Of a DNA stretch of 10,956 nucleotides, positions 1 through 5,037 are shown in pieces. Each line of letters begins with the position of its first letter. Within the stretch, counting starts at the first letter, position 1. The notes below the pieces were generated by a model. It ran no database searches. It was given only the letters and a program-made list of their open reading frames with translations, and was not told where the DNA came from. Both the position numbers and the translations under genes were made by a program. Origin of the DNA: an uncultured Acidimicrobiaceae bacterium (lineage in GTDB: Bacteria; Actinomycetota; Acidimicrobiia; Acidimicrobiales; MedAcidi-G1); the NCBI GenBank assembly GCA_913054115.1, contig CAJXIS010000037.1, positions 1 to 10,956 of the forward strand, written 5' to 3'.

Positions 1-536
1 TCCCTGGCCACGCCGGCGACGGACATGGCGTCGGGCCGGTTGGGGTTGACCTCGAGGTCGTAGAGCACGTCGGCACGCAGGTCGAGCGCCTCGGCCAGTG
101 CGGTACCCGGCGAGGACCCCCCGTCGAGGACCAGGATGCCTTCGGCGTCGTCGCCGAGGCCGATCTCGGTCGGCGAGCAGAGCATGCCGTTCGACCACTC
201 GCCCCGGAGCTTGCGGCGGGCGATCTCCATGCCGCCGGGCATGACCGTGCCCAGCGTCGCCAGGGGCACCAGGTCGCCCACCGACATGTTGAAGGCGCCA
301 CAGCAGATCTGGAGCGCCTCGCCGTCGCCGGCATCGACATCGACGAGTTGGATCCGGTCGGCATCCGGATGGGGCCGCAGTTCGAGCACCCGGGCCACGA
401 CGATGCCGTCGAGCCCCTCGCCCAGCATCGACATCTGCTCGACCGCCAGGCCGAGGTCGCTCAACTGGTTGCCGATCAGGGAGGGGTCGCCCTCGACGGG
501 TGCGAAGTCGCGCAGCCACGACAGCAGGACCTTCAT
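1..536 (-). CDS. pheT: Phenylalanine--tRNA ligase beta subunit, N-terminal part (cut by window edge)
   Basis: PheT is the beta subunit of the cytoplasmic alpha2-beta2 phenylalanyl-tRNA synthetase. It binds tRNA-Phe and edits mischarged Tyr-tRNA. Only the first 178 codons lie in the window; the frame stays open to base 1. I translated it by hand from the ATG at 536-534: the protein begins MKVLLSWLRDFAPVE, the usual PheT opening. The tRNA-binding OB domain follows, seen as VVARVLELRPHPDADRIQLV near residues 47-66, then CGAFN, then KLRGEWSNGMLCSPTEIGLG. A GGGAG Shine-Dalgarno sequence lies 8 nt before the ATG. The start is 13 nt beyond the pheS stop, so the two are one operon. Nothing looks truncated apart from the window edge. 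Identification is firm; the catalytically inactive synthetase-like and editing domains cannot be assessed here. Confidence 0.95.
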   Translation of the reverse strand, partial: MKVLLSWLRDFAPVEGDPSLIGNQLSDLGLAVEQMSMLGEGLDGIVVARVLELRPHPDADRIQLVDVDAGDGEALQICCGAFNMSVGDLVPLATLGTVMPGGMEIARRKLRGEWSNGMLCSPTEIGLGDDAEGILVLDGGSSPGTALAEALDLRADVLYDLEVNPNRPDAMSVAGVAR

Positions 537-550
537 GCCACGGCTCCCAT
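533..550 (-). other. Possible 5-codon mini-cistron bridging pheS and pheT
   Basis: Seen in sequence: the pheS stop and an ATG share one base (TGATG). The resulting ORF reads MGAVA and stops at a TGA that overlaps the pheT ATG (ATGA). A ribosome leaving pheS could step through it into pheT, and the pheT Shine-Dalgarno lies inside it. It may be chance: an ATG so placed needs little coincidence. No function is claimed. Confidence 0.3.
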
Positions 551-1548
551 CAGAACTGCCCCAGGAAGCGGTGGTCGTTGCGGAACAGCTCGCGCAGGTC
601 GTCGATGCCGTGGCGCATCAGCGCCAGGCGGTCGAGGCCGAAGCCGAAGGCGAAGCCCGACCACTCCTCGGGGTCGAGCCCGCAGGAGCGCAGCACGTTG
701 GGGTGCACCATGCCGCAGCCGCCGAGCTCCAGCCAGCTGCCGTCGGGACGGCGGATGTCGAACTCGGCGGACGGCTCGGTGAACGGGAAGTACGAGGGCC
801 GCAGGCGCGAGGTGAACCCGGCCCCGAAATAGGCGGTGGTGAACGCCTCGAGCGTGCCTGCCAGGTCGCCGAAGGTGATGTCCCGATCGATGACCAGGCC
901 CTCGATCTGGTGGAACACCGGCATGTGGGTGGCATCGGCCGTGTCGCTGCGGAACACCCGGCCCGGCATGATCGAGTAGATTGGCGGCTCCTGGTCCTCC
1001 ATCACCCGGATCTGGACCGGCGACGTGTGGGTGCGCAGCAGCGTGCTCTGTGGCTCTCCGTACTCGACGTAGAGCGTGTCGTACATGTCGCGGGCGGGAT
1101 GGCCGAGCGGGAAGTTGAGGGCGCCGAAGTTGTGCCACTCGTCCTCGATCTCGGGTCCCTCGGAGACCGTGTAGCCCATGCCGACGAACAGGTCCTCGAG
1201 CCGCTCCCAGGTCTGGGTGACGACGTGGCGGTGGCCGAGGCGACGGCCCCGGTCGAACTCTGTCAGGTCGAGGCGCTCGGCTTCGAGCACCACGGCCCGT
1301 GCCCCGGCGGCCAGAACGGAGCGCCGCTCGGCGATCAGGCGCTCGACCTCGGTTCGGACCTCGTGGACACGGCGGCCCACCACCTTGCGCTGGTCGGGCT
1401 CCATGCCGCCCAACTGGCTGCGCACGGTCGCCAGCACCGACCTCTTCCCCAGCAACTCGGCATCGACCGCCGCGAGGGCGTCGAGGTTCGCAGCGTCCGC
1501 AACAGCGGCTCCAGCAGCGGTGAGGTGTGCGTCGAGATCCAGGTCCAT
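550..1548 (-). CDS. pheS: Phenylalanine--tRNA ligase alpha subunit
   Basis: PheS is the catalytic subunit of phenylalanyl-tRNA synthetase, charging tRNA-Phe with phenylalanine in the cytoplasm. The protein has 332 residues, normal for the family. Residues 1 to about 95 form the charged N-terminal helical arm that contacts tRNA. The class II catalytic core follows: motif 1 region around 125-160 (GPEIEDEWHNFGALN, then HPARDMYDTLY), motif 2 at 196-221 (GRVFRSDTADATHMPVFHQ, then EGL), a glycine-rich WLELGGCGMVHP segment, and motif 3 at 302-311 (GFGLDRLALM). The ATG start is at 1548 with no obvious Shine-Dalgarno. A -10-like TAGCCT at 1587-1582 would give a leader of about 27 nt, so pheST probably has its own promoter. 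It lies 106 nt beyond the methyltransferase gene and 13 nt before pheT. Confidence 0.97.
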   Translation of the reverse strand: MDLDLDAHLTAAGAAVADAANLDALAAVDAELLGKRSVLATVRSQLGGMEPDQRKVVGRRVHEVRTEVERLIAERRSVLAAGARAVVLEAERLDLTEFDRGRRLGHRHVVTQTWERLEDLFVGMGYTVSEGPEIEDEWHNFGALNFPLGHPARDMYDTLYVEYGEPQSTLLRTHTSPVQIRVMEDQEPPIYSIMPGRVFRSDTADATHMPVFHQIEGLVIDRDITFGDLAGTLEAFTTAYFGAGFTSRLRPSYFPFTEPSAEFDIRRPDGSWLELGGCGMVHPNVLRSCGLDPEEWSGFAFGFGLDRLALMRHGIDDLRELFRNDHRFLGQF

Positions 1549-1581
1549 CAGAGGCAGTCGGCCGTTTCAACGGTCGATGCG

Positions 1582-1587
1582 AGGCTA
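1582..1587 (-). promoter_or_regulatory. Putative pheST -10 element (TAGCCT)
   Basis: TAGCCT fits the actinobacterial TANNNT -10 pattern and lies in the 106-nt gap between the methyltransferase stop and pheS. Transcription would start near 1575, leaving a leader of about 27 nt. No convincing -35 is visible. Just upstream lie two GACCAYTCCGG direct repeats (1596-1606 and 1612-1622), a possible operator. Confidence 0.4.
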
Positions 1588-1654
1588 GGGCAGACGACCA
1601 CTCCGGAGGATGACCATTCCGGGGCAGCCGGGAAGTCGGTGGTCTGACCGCCGG

Positions 1655-2437
1655 TCATCGGGTGGCGAGGGCGTAGAGGAGCACGGATCCGGCGACGGCC
1701 ACGTTGAGTGAATCGCCCGACCCGGTCGTCGGGATGGTCACGAGGCCGTCGCAACGGGCGAGGATGTCGTCGGCGAGGCCATGCGGCTCGTTGCCGAGCA
1801 ACAGCGCCATGGGCTCGTCGTCCGGCACCTCGGTGGGTGCGATGCCGCCGTCGGACACGCTCCCCCAGCTTGTGCGGCCGGAACCCTCGATCTGGCCGAA
1901 CGCCTGCCCGATGGCGTCGGTCCCCTCAAAGATGGCAAACGGGAGCCGGAACAGGGAACCGGCCGTGGCCCGGACGCACTTCGGGTTGTAGGGATCGACT
2001 CCGCCCGCGAAGACGATGCCCGAAGCGCCGAAGGCCTCGGCGGACCTGACGAGGGTGCCGGCATTGCCAGGGTCGGCGAGTTCGGCCAACACGACGAGGA
2101 CGCCGTCGGTCGGCAGATCGGCAAGGGGGACGTCATGGCGGTCGACCACGGCCACGGCCGGTTGGGCCGACCTCGTCGTGGTCAACCCGTCGAAGACGTC
2201 GTCATCGACCAGGAGGCACGGGACATTCGAGCGTTTCGCAGCCGCGACGACGTCGGACGAGGCCGACGCCGACGGGACGAGGACCTGTTCGACCTCGCGT
2301 CCGGCCAACAGGGCATCGACGATGAGGGTCGGCCCCTCGACGAGGTACACGCCCTCGTCACGCCGGAACGTCCGATCGCGGGCCAGCCTGCGGACGCGGG
2401 TCAGGGCCCGGTTGCGGCCACCGACGGTTTCGGTCAC
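1655..2437 (-). CDS. SpoU/TrmH-family RNA 2'-O-methyltransferase (TsnR-like)
   Basis: This enzyme transfers methyl from S-adenosylmethionine to a ribose 2'-OH, most likely in 23S rRNA; the exact nucleotide cannot be read from sequence. It has 260 residues. An N-terminal substrate-binding domain (about 30-105, beginning GVYLVEGPTLIVDALLAG) precedes the knotted SpoU catalytic domain. Motif 1 is at 119-138 with Asn125 and Arg131 (LADPGNAGTLVRSAEAFGA, allowing for one upstream residue), motif 2 at 213-220 (LLGNEPHG), and motif 3 at 234-249 (TIPTTGSGDSLNVAVA). The GTG start at 2437 is chosen because the family normally has only a short stretch before the LVEG segment. It lies 31 nt after the rplT stop, a usual actinobacterial position between rplT and pheS. 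The start codon sits inside a perfect hairpin (2433-2454), suggesting coupling to rplT translation. It is an rRNA methylase paralogue, not a recognisable thiostrepton-resistance gene. Confidence 0.93.
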   Translation of the reverse strand: MTETVGGRNRALTRVRRLARDRTFRRDEGVYLVEGPTLIVDALLAGREVEQVLVPSASASSDVVAAAKRSNVPCLLVDDDVFDGLTTTRSAQPAVAVVDRHDVPLADLPTDGVLVVLAELADPGNAGTLVRSAEAFGASGIVFAGGVDPYNPKCVRATAGSLFRLPFAIFEGTDAIGQAFGQIEGSGRTSWGSVSDGGIAPTEVPDDEPMALLLGNEPHGLADDILARCDGLVTIPTTGSGDSLNVAVAGSVLLYALATR

Positions 2438-2454
2438 CGGTCGCGTCCGGTGAC
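2433..2454 (-). promoter_or_regulatory. Hairpin containing the methyltransferase start codon
   Basis: On the mRNA strand GTCACCGG and CCGGTGAC form a perfect 8-bp stem around a 6-nt ACGCGA loop. The GTG start (2437-2435) lies in the 3' arm, so the folded RNA would hide it. It sits 14 nt beyond the rplT stop codon, where ribosomes finishing rplT could melt it. There is no U-tract, so a terminator role is less likely. Confidence 0.5.
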
Positions 2455-2468
2455 GGCCGGCGACCCGC

Positions 2469-2831
2469 TCAGGCGGCGTCGGCCGAGCCGACGGCCGAAT
2501 CGACCAGGGCGGCGAAGGCCTTCGGGTCGGTCACCGCCAGGTCGGCGAGGACCTTTCGGTCCACCTCGATGCCGGCCTCGCGCAGGCCCGACACGAAACG
2601 GCTGTAGGTCGTGCCCTGCTGACGGCAGGCGGCGTTGATGCGCTGGATCCAGAGCCGACGGAACTGGCCCTTCTTGGCCCGGCGATCGCGGAACGCATAG
2701 TTCCCCGAGTGCATGACCTGTTCGTTGGCCGCGCGGAACGAACGGCTCTTGTTGCCGTAGTAGCCCTTCGCCTCCTCGAGGATGGCGCGGTGCTTCTTTC
2801 TGGCGTGGACGGCTCGCTTGACCCTGGCCAT
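2469..2831 (-). CDS. rplT: 50S ribosomal protein L20
   Basis: L20 is a large-subunit protein needed for early 50S assembly and, in several bacteria, a repressor of its own infC-rpmI-rplT transcript. The 120-residue product is a textbook L20: it opens MARVKRAVHARKKHRAILEE, continues AKGYYGNKSRSFRAANEQVM and GNYAFRDRRAKKGQFRRLWI, and keeps the INAACRQQGTTYSRF segment. Two ATGs lie 5 nt apart. The one at 2831 is right because it gives the L20 frame and is 7 nt from a strong AAGGAG (2844-2839). The last residues (VDSAVGSADAA) are a small Ala-rich tail. It lies 99 nt downstream of rpmI and 31 nt before the methyltransferase gene. I see no clear L20-binding pseudoknot in the 99-nt gap, but folding was judged only by eye. 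Confidence 0.98.
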   Translation of the reverse strand: MARVKRAVHARKKHRAILEEAKGYYGNKSRSFRAANEQVMHSGNYAFRDRRAKKGQFRRLWIQRINAACRQQGTTYSRFVSGLREAGIEVDRKVLADLAVTDPKAFAALVDSAVGSADAA

Positions 2832-2930
2832 GGCATGACTCCTTGTCGAGTGTGTCGAAATCGTGGTTGTTCGGGGGACGGTCCGACGGTGGATGCCGTG
2901 GCCGTCGGGTGTTGACGGGTGTTCGGGTGC

Positions 2931-3125
2931 TCAGATGCCGAGTTGCTTGCGGACGGTCTTGGCGTTCGTCGGGTGGACGTCGCTCTCCTTGTTGAGGCGC
3001 CGCTTTCGCTTCGGTGCCTTCTTTTCGAGCATGTGGTTGAGGTTGCTGTTGCGCCGCTTGAGGCGACCGGTGCCGGTCACCTTGAAGCGCTTTGCGGCGC
3101 CACGGTGGGTCTTCATCTTCGGCAT
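2931..3125 (-). CDS. rpmI: 50S ribosomal protein L35
   Basis: L35 is a small basic protein of the 50S subunit. The 64-residue product matches the family length and opens MPKMKTHRGAAKRFKVTGTG, with the Lys/Arg-rich RLKRRNSNLNHMLEKK segment and a KTVRKQLGI end. An AAGGAG Shine-Dalgarno (3138-3133) lies 7 nt before the ATG, the same spacing as for rplT. It sits 38 nt after infC and 99 nt before rplT, in the conserved infC-rpmI-rplT order. Confidence 0.98.
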   Translation of the reverse strand: MPKMKTHRGAAKRFKVTGTGRLKRRNSNLNHMLEKKAPKRKRRLNKESDVHPTNAKTVRKQLGI

Positions 3126-3163
3126 GTGGGAGCTCCTTGCTTCGATCTCGTGGTTCGTGGTGG

Positions 3164-3961
3164 TCAGGAGGCCTCGGCGGCCTTTTCGACGGGTGTCTCG
3201 GCGGGTGTCTCGGCGGGTGTCTCGGCGGGTGTCTCGGCGGGTGTCTCGGAGGGTGTCTCAGGAGCAACGGTCGCCGCAGGAGCGACGGTCGCCGCGGGAG
3301 CGACGGTTGCCGCAGTTGCCGGCGGAGCATCGGTTGCCTCGGCAGCAGCGGCCTCGGCAGCAGCGACCTCGGCAGCGGCAGCCTTTGCCTCGGTTTCAGC
3401 CGTCACCCTGGCGACGGCCTCCTCGCGCTGGCGGCGTGTGGCCTGACCGGGCCCGAGCAGCATCGTCATGTTGCGACCCTCCTGCTTGGGGTAGGTCTCG
3501 ACCCGACCGACGTGTTCGACCGCCTCAGCCACCCGGTCGAGGATGCGACGTCCCAGTTCGGGGTGTTGCATCTCACGGCCCCGGAACATGATCGTCACCT
3601 TGACCTTGCTCCCGTCGCCCAGGAACTGCTCGACCTTCTTGGTCTTGGTGACGAAGTCGCCGGGACCGATCTTGGGCCGGTACTTCATCTCCTTGACCAG
3701 GACGTGCGTGGACTTCTTGCGGGACTCCTTGGCACGTTGGGACTGTTCGTACTTGTACTTCCCGTAGTCCATGATCCGACAGACTGGCGGATCGGCCTTG
3801 TCGGCCACCTCCACGAGGTCGAGGTCGAGGTCACGTGCCATGGCGATCGCCTCAGGCAGCGGGCGGATGCCGATCTGGTCACCCTCGGGTCCGACGAGCC
3901 GCACCTCGCGTGCGCGGATGCGGTCGTTGATCCTGGGCTCCTGGTTGTCTGGCGTGACTAT
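3164..3961 (-). CDS. infC: Translation initiation factor IF-3, probable AUA start, long C-terminal tail
   Basis: IF3 binds the 30S subunit, prevents premature 50S joining and rejects non-AUG start codons. No ATG, GTG or TTG lies between the in-frame TAG (3976-3974) and a GTG at 3904. Starting there would lose the conserved PRINDRIRAREV segment. I therefore place the start at ATA (3961-3959), with AGGAG 9 nt upstream; ATC at 3931-3929, with AGGAG 6 nt upstream, is the alternative. Numbering from ATA, the N domain is about 10-80 (RINDRIRAREVRLVGPEG), the linker signature about 68-83 (KYKYEQSQRAKESRKK), and the C domain 85-172 (KYRPKIGPGDF, TIMFRGREMQHPELG). Residues 173-265 form a non-globular Ala/Glu/Thr/Pro tail with tandem ETPA and ATVAPA repeats. 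E. coli infC starts at AUU and is autoregulated through it; the same logic is inferred here. Confidence 0.95.
   Translation of the reverse strand: MVTPDNQEPRINDRIRAREVRLVGPEGDQIGIRPLPEAIAMARDLDLDLVEVADKADPPVCRIMDYGKYKYEQSQRAKESRKKSTHVLVKEMKYRPKIGPGDFVTKTKKVEQFLGDGSKVKVTIMFRGREMQHPELGRRILDRVAEAVEHVGRVETYPKQEGRNMTMLLGPGQATRRQREEAVARVTAETEAKAAAAEVAAAEAAAAEATDAPPATAATVAPAATVAPAATVAPETPSETPAETPAETPAETPAETPVEKAAEAS
3188..3259. repeat. 12-bp tandem repeat, six units, in the infC 3' end
   Basis: Six consecutive 12-bp units end in gggtgtctc on the plus strand. Units 2-5 are identical and the outer two differ by a base or so. On the coding strand each encodes Glu-Thr-Pro plus Ala, Ser or Val. The near-identity of units at DNA level points to recent slippage. 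Confidence 0.9.
3261..3314. repeat. 18-bp tandem repeat, three units, in infC
   Basis: Three 18-bp units (ggagcgacggtcgccgca type) follow the 12-bp array almost directly. They differ from each other at a few bases. On the coding strand they give three Ala/Thr/Val/Pro hexapeptides (ATVAPA type) in the IF3 tail. Confidence 0.85.
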
Positions 3962-3984
3962 TGCTCGGCGCTCCTATGCGACAT
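3958..3984 (-). CDS. Putative infC leader peptide MSHRSAEQ
   Basis: This 8-codon ORF starts at ATG 3984 and ends at TAG 3960-3958. Its initiation site is strong: AGGAAAGGA upstream, with AAAGGA 6 nt from the ATG. The stop codon overlaps the proposed infC AUA start by two bases (ATAG), in a different frame. The AGGAG proposed for infC lies inside the ORF. The arrangement predicts termination followed by reinitiation at AUA, or a ribosome on the leader blocking the infC site. It is too short to judge by composition and rests on position and Shine-Dalgarno quality. No function is claimed for the peptide. Confidence 0.5.
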   Translation of the reverse strand: MSHRSAEQ

Positions 3985-4068
3985 GCAGGTTCCTTTCCTG
4001 GTGGATATGGGATGCCCCCTTCGTACCCGGCCCGATATCGACGGGGTCGATGCCGAAAACGAAGGAGA

Positions 4069-4094
4069 GCGGGTGCCGGAAAGCCGACACCCGC
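4069..4094 (-). promoter_or_regulatory. Strong hairpin in the infC leader, possible attenuator
   Basis: On the mRNA strand GCGGGTG pairs with CACCCGC (7 perfect bp). An inner U-G pair and CGG/CCG around a CUUU loop extend it to about 11 bp. The sequence just after the stem is TCTCCTTCGTTTT, moderately U-rich. This resembles an imperfect intrinsic terminator about 110 nt before infC. It could be an attenuator or simply a structural element. Confidence 0.45.
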
Positions 4095-4104
4095 CCGGGA
4101 CAGG

Positions 4105-4124
4105 CGAGGCCGACGTGCGCCTCG
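4105..4124 (-). promoter_or_regulatory. infC leader hairpin (CGAGGC/GCCTCG)
   Basis: A 6-bp perfect stem, CGAGGC with GCCTCG, encloses an 8-nt loop. It lies directly upstream of the stronger 4069-4094 hairpin in the infC leader, and next to a third stem at 4127-4144. Confidence 0.35.
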
Positions 4125-4126
4125 GG

Positions 4127-4144
4127 CACAGGACAGGGCCTGTG
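4127..4144 (-). promoter_or_regulatory. infC leader hairpin (CACAGG/CCTGTG)
   Basis: A 6-bp perfect inverted repeat, CACAGG and CCTGTG, with a 6-nt loop. It is the first of three stems packed into 76 nt of the predicted leader. Alternative pairing with nearby CCTGTC/GACAGG copies is possible, so the fold may switch. Confidence 0.35.
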
Positions 4145-4251
4145 TCACCGTGGATGCCTGACGGCCACCGACTGCATCGGCGGCGAAGAACCCGGCTCAC
4201 CGTGGGTGGCCGGGTGGGGAGAACCCCGCTTTCCGCTCTGTTGTGGCCTCC

Positions 4252-4257
4252 TAGAGT
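4252..4257 (+). promoter_or_regulatory. Putative DUF1844 gene -10 (TAGAGT)
   Basis: TAGAGT fits TANNNT. A start about 7 nt downstream (near 4264) would give a leader of about 66 nt to the ATG at 4330, or about 12 nt to the upstream ATG at 4276. No clear -35 is visible. Confidence 0.4.
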
Positions 4258-4259
4258 AC
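4254..4259 (-). promoter_or_regulatory. Putative infC operon -10 (TACTCT)
   Basis: TACTCT on the minus strand fits TANNNT and is the best such match upstream of infC. It predicts a start near 4247 and a leader of about 286 nt. It overlaps the plus-strand TAGAGT (4252-4257) by four bases, so the two promoters should compete. Confidence 0.4.
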
Positions 4260-4329
4260 CAAGGTCGCCTCCGAGATGGAACCGGATGCGCCCACCCGCC
4301 CGTTCCCTCCCCACGATCGGATCCAAACC

Positions 4330-4806
4330 ATGAGCAGCCTGTGGACCCCCGGCGGCGAGCACCCCGTCGATCCCATCGACCCCGTCGACCCCGAGGATGC
4401 CTCCGTCGAGGAGGCGCCCGCCGGGCAACCGTCCATCGACGACCCCCTGCCCGAGGGCCTGACCCCCGACGAGATGGAGCGTGCCGAGGCCATCGCACGT
4501 GAGATGGCGGCGGTCCAGGAGCAGCTCGCCGGCACGCCTGCCGAGATCGTCGTGTCGAACCACCTCATGGGGCTGTTCGAACTGGCGGCCATCCACCTCT
4601 CACAACAGCCTCCCAACCTTGCCCAGGCGGCTCTCGCCATCGACGCCCTGGGTGCCGTGGTCGACCGCCTGCAGGGGCGCCTGGGCGAAAGCGAGGCAAC
4701 GCTACGCGACGCCCTCAACCAGATCCGGCTCACCTACGTCAGTGTCCAACAGGCGGCGGAAGCTTCCGAGAACGGCACCGGGGACGACGGCGACGACGCC
4801 GACTGA
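4330..4806 (+). CDS. DUF1844 family protein
   Basis: The function is unknown. The product has 158 residues. The acidic, Pro-rich N-terminus begins MSSLWTPGGEHPVDPIDPVD and is probably unstructured. The conserved part, roughly residues 60-140, contains EIVVSNHLMGLFELAAIHLS, then NLAQAALAIDALGAVVDRLQ and GRLGESEATLRDALNQIRL. This helical pattern is what I recognise as DUF1844. The C-terminus is strongly acidic (GDDGDDAD). There is no signal peptide or membrane segment. I chose ATG 4330 because the LWTPGGE opening looks like a genuine N-terminus; the in-frame ATG at 4276 would add 18 residues. It is divergent from infC, the usual neighbourhood for this family in actinobacteria, which suggests but does not show a link to translation. 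It ends 6 nt from the convergent cold-shock-like gene. Confidence 0.85.
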   Translation: MSSLWTPGGEHPVDPIDPVDPEDASVEEAPAGQPSIDDPLPEGLTPDEMERAEAIAREMAAVQEQLAGTPAEIVVSNHLMGLFELAAIHLSQQPPNLAQAALAIDALGAVVDRLQGRLGESEATLRDALNQIRLTYVSVQQAAEASENGTGDDGDDAD

Positions 4807-4812
4807 GCCCCG

Positions 4813-5037
4813 CTAGGACGCCGGCCGGAGGTCGGACGCCTCCCAGCGGCCGGCACGCCCGGGCACCAGCGAAAAGGCCACGATCGCCCCCACGGCAACG
4901 GAACGCGTGCCGTCGGCCACCGCCGAGCAGTGGAACGGCCACCGGGCGTCGCCGTCGTCGGCGACCTCGCCGAGGCCCGACGAGTCGTCGAAGGCGAGCA
5001 CCCTCCCCGATCGACGCACGCCGAGCGGAATCGGCAT
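4813..5037 (-). CDS. Small cold-shock-domain-like protein, coupled to hisG
   Basis: This is a 74-residue protein. Its pattern resembles a cold-shock (OB-fold) domain: GRVLAFDDSSGLGEVADDGD near residues 11-30 corresponds to the family's GxVKWFN...GFGFI start, and FHCSAVADGTRSVAVGAIV, then AFSLVPGRAGRWEASDL, follow the usual strand order. The RNP1 and RNP2 aromatics are mostly lost: GLGEV replaces GFGFI and WPFHCSAV replaces VFVHFSAI. Nucleic-acid binding is therefore uncertain. The ATG at 5037 overlaps the hisG stop by one base (TGATG), so translation is coupled to hisG. Family assignment is by eye; the only secure statements are that it is a real, small, coupled gene with an OB-like pattern. 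It converges on the DUF1844 gene 6 nt away. Confidence 0.7.
   Translation of the reverse strand: MPIPLGVRRSGRVLAFDDSSGLGEVADDGDARWPFHCSAVADGTRSVAVGAIVAFSLVPGRAGRWEASDLRPAS

Larger units (their letters stand above)
3962..4329. other. Divergent infC/DUF1844 intergenic region
   Basis: These 368 bases lie between the infC start and the preferred DUF1844 start. They hold overlapping divergent -10 elements (4252-4259), a predicted infC leader of about 286 nt with several inverted repeats, and the leader ORF at 3958-3984. On the plus side there is only the short DUF1844 leader. I see no further gene here. Confidence 0.6.

Noticed and set aside
136..1647. Long plus-strand open frame opposite pheT/pheS
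   Set aside because: It is antisense to two firmly identified genes, has no recognisable domain, and long antisense frames are expected at this GC content.
3188..3314. CRISPR-like array from the short tandem repeats
   Set aside because: The units are contiguous with no spacers and are in frame with IF3, so this is a coding repeat.
3164..3904. infC starting at GTG 3904
   Set aside because: This would drop the conserved RINDRIRAREV residues, and no Shine-Dalgarno sits at proper spacing there.
3958..4596. 212-codon minus-strand frame ending at the infC leader ORF
   Set aside because: The upstream part is antisense to DUF1844 and has no recognisable pattern. Only the last ATG, with its strong Shine-Dalgarno, is kept as the leader ORF.
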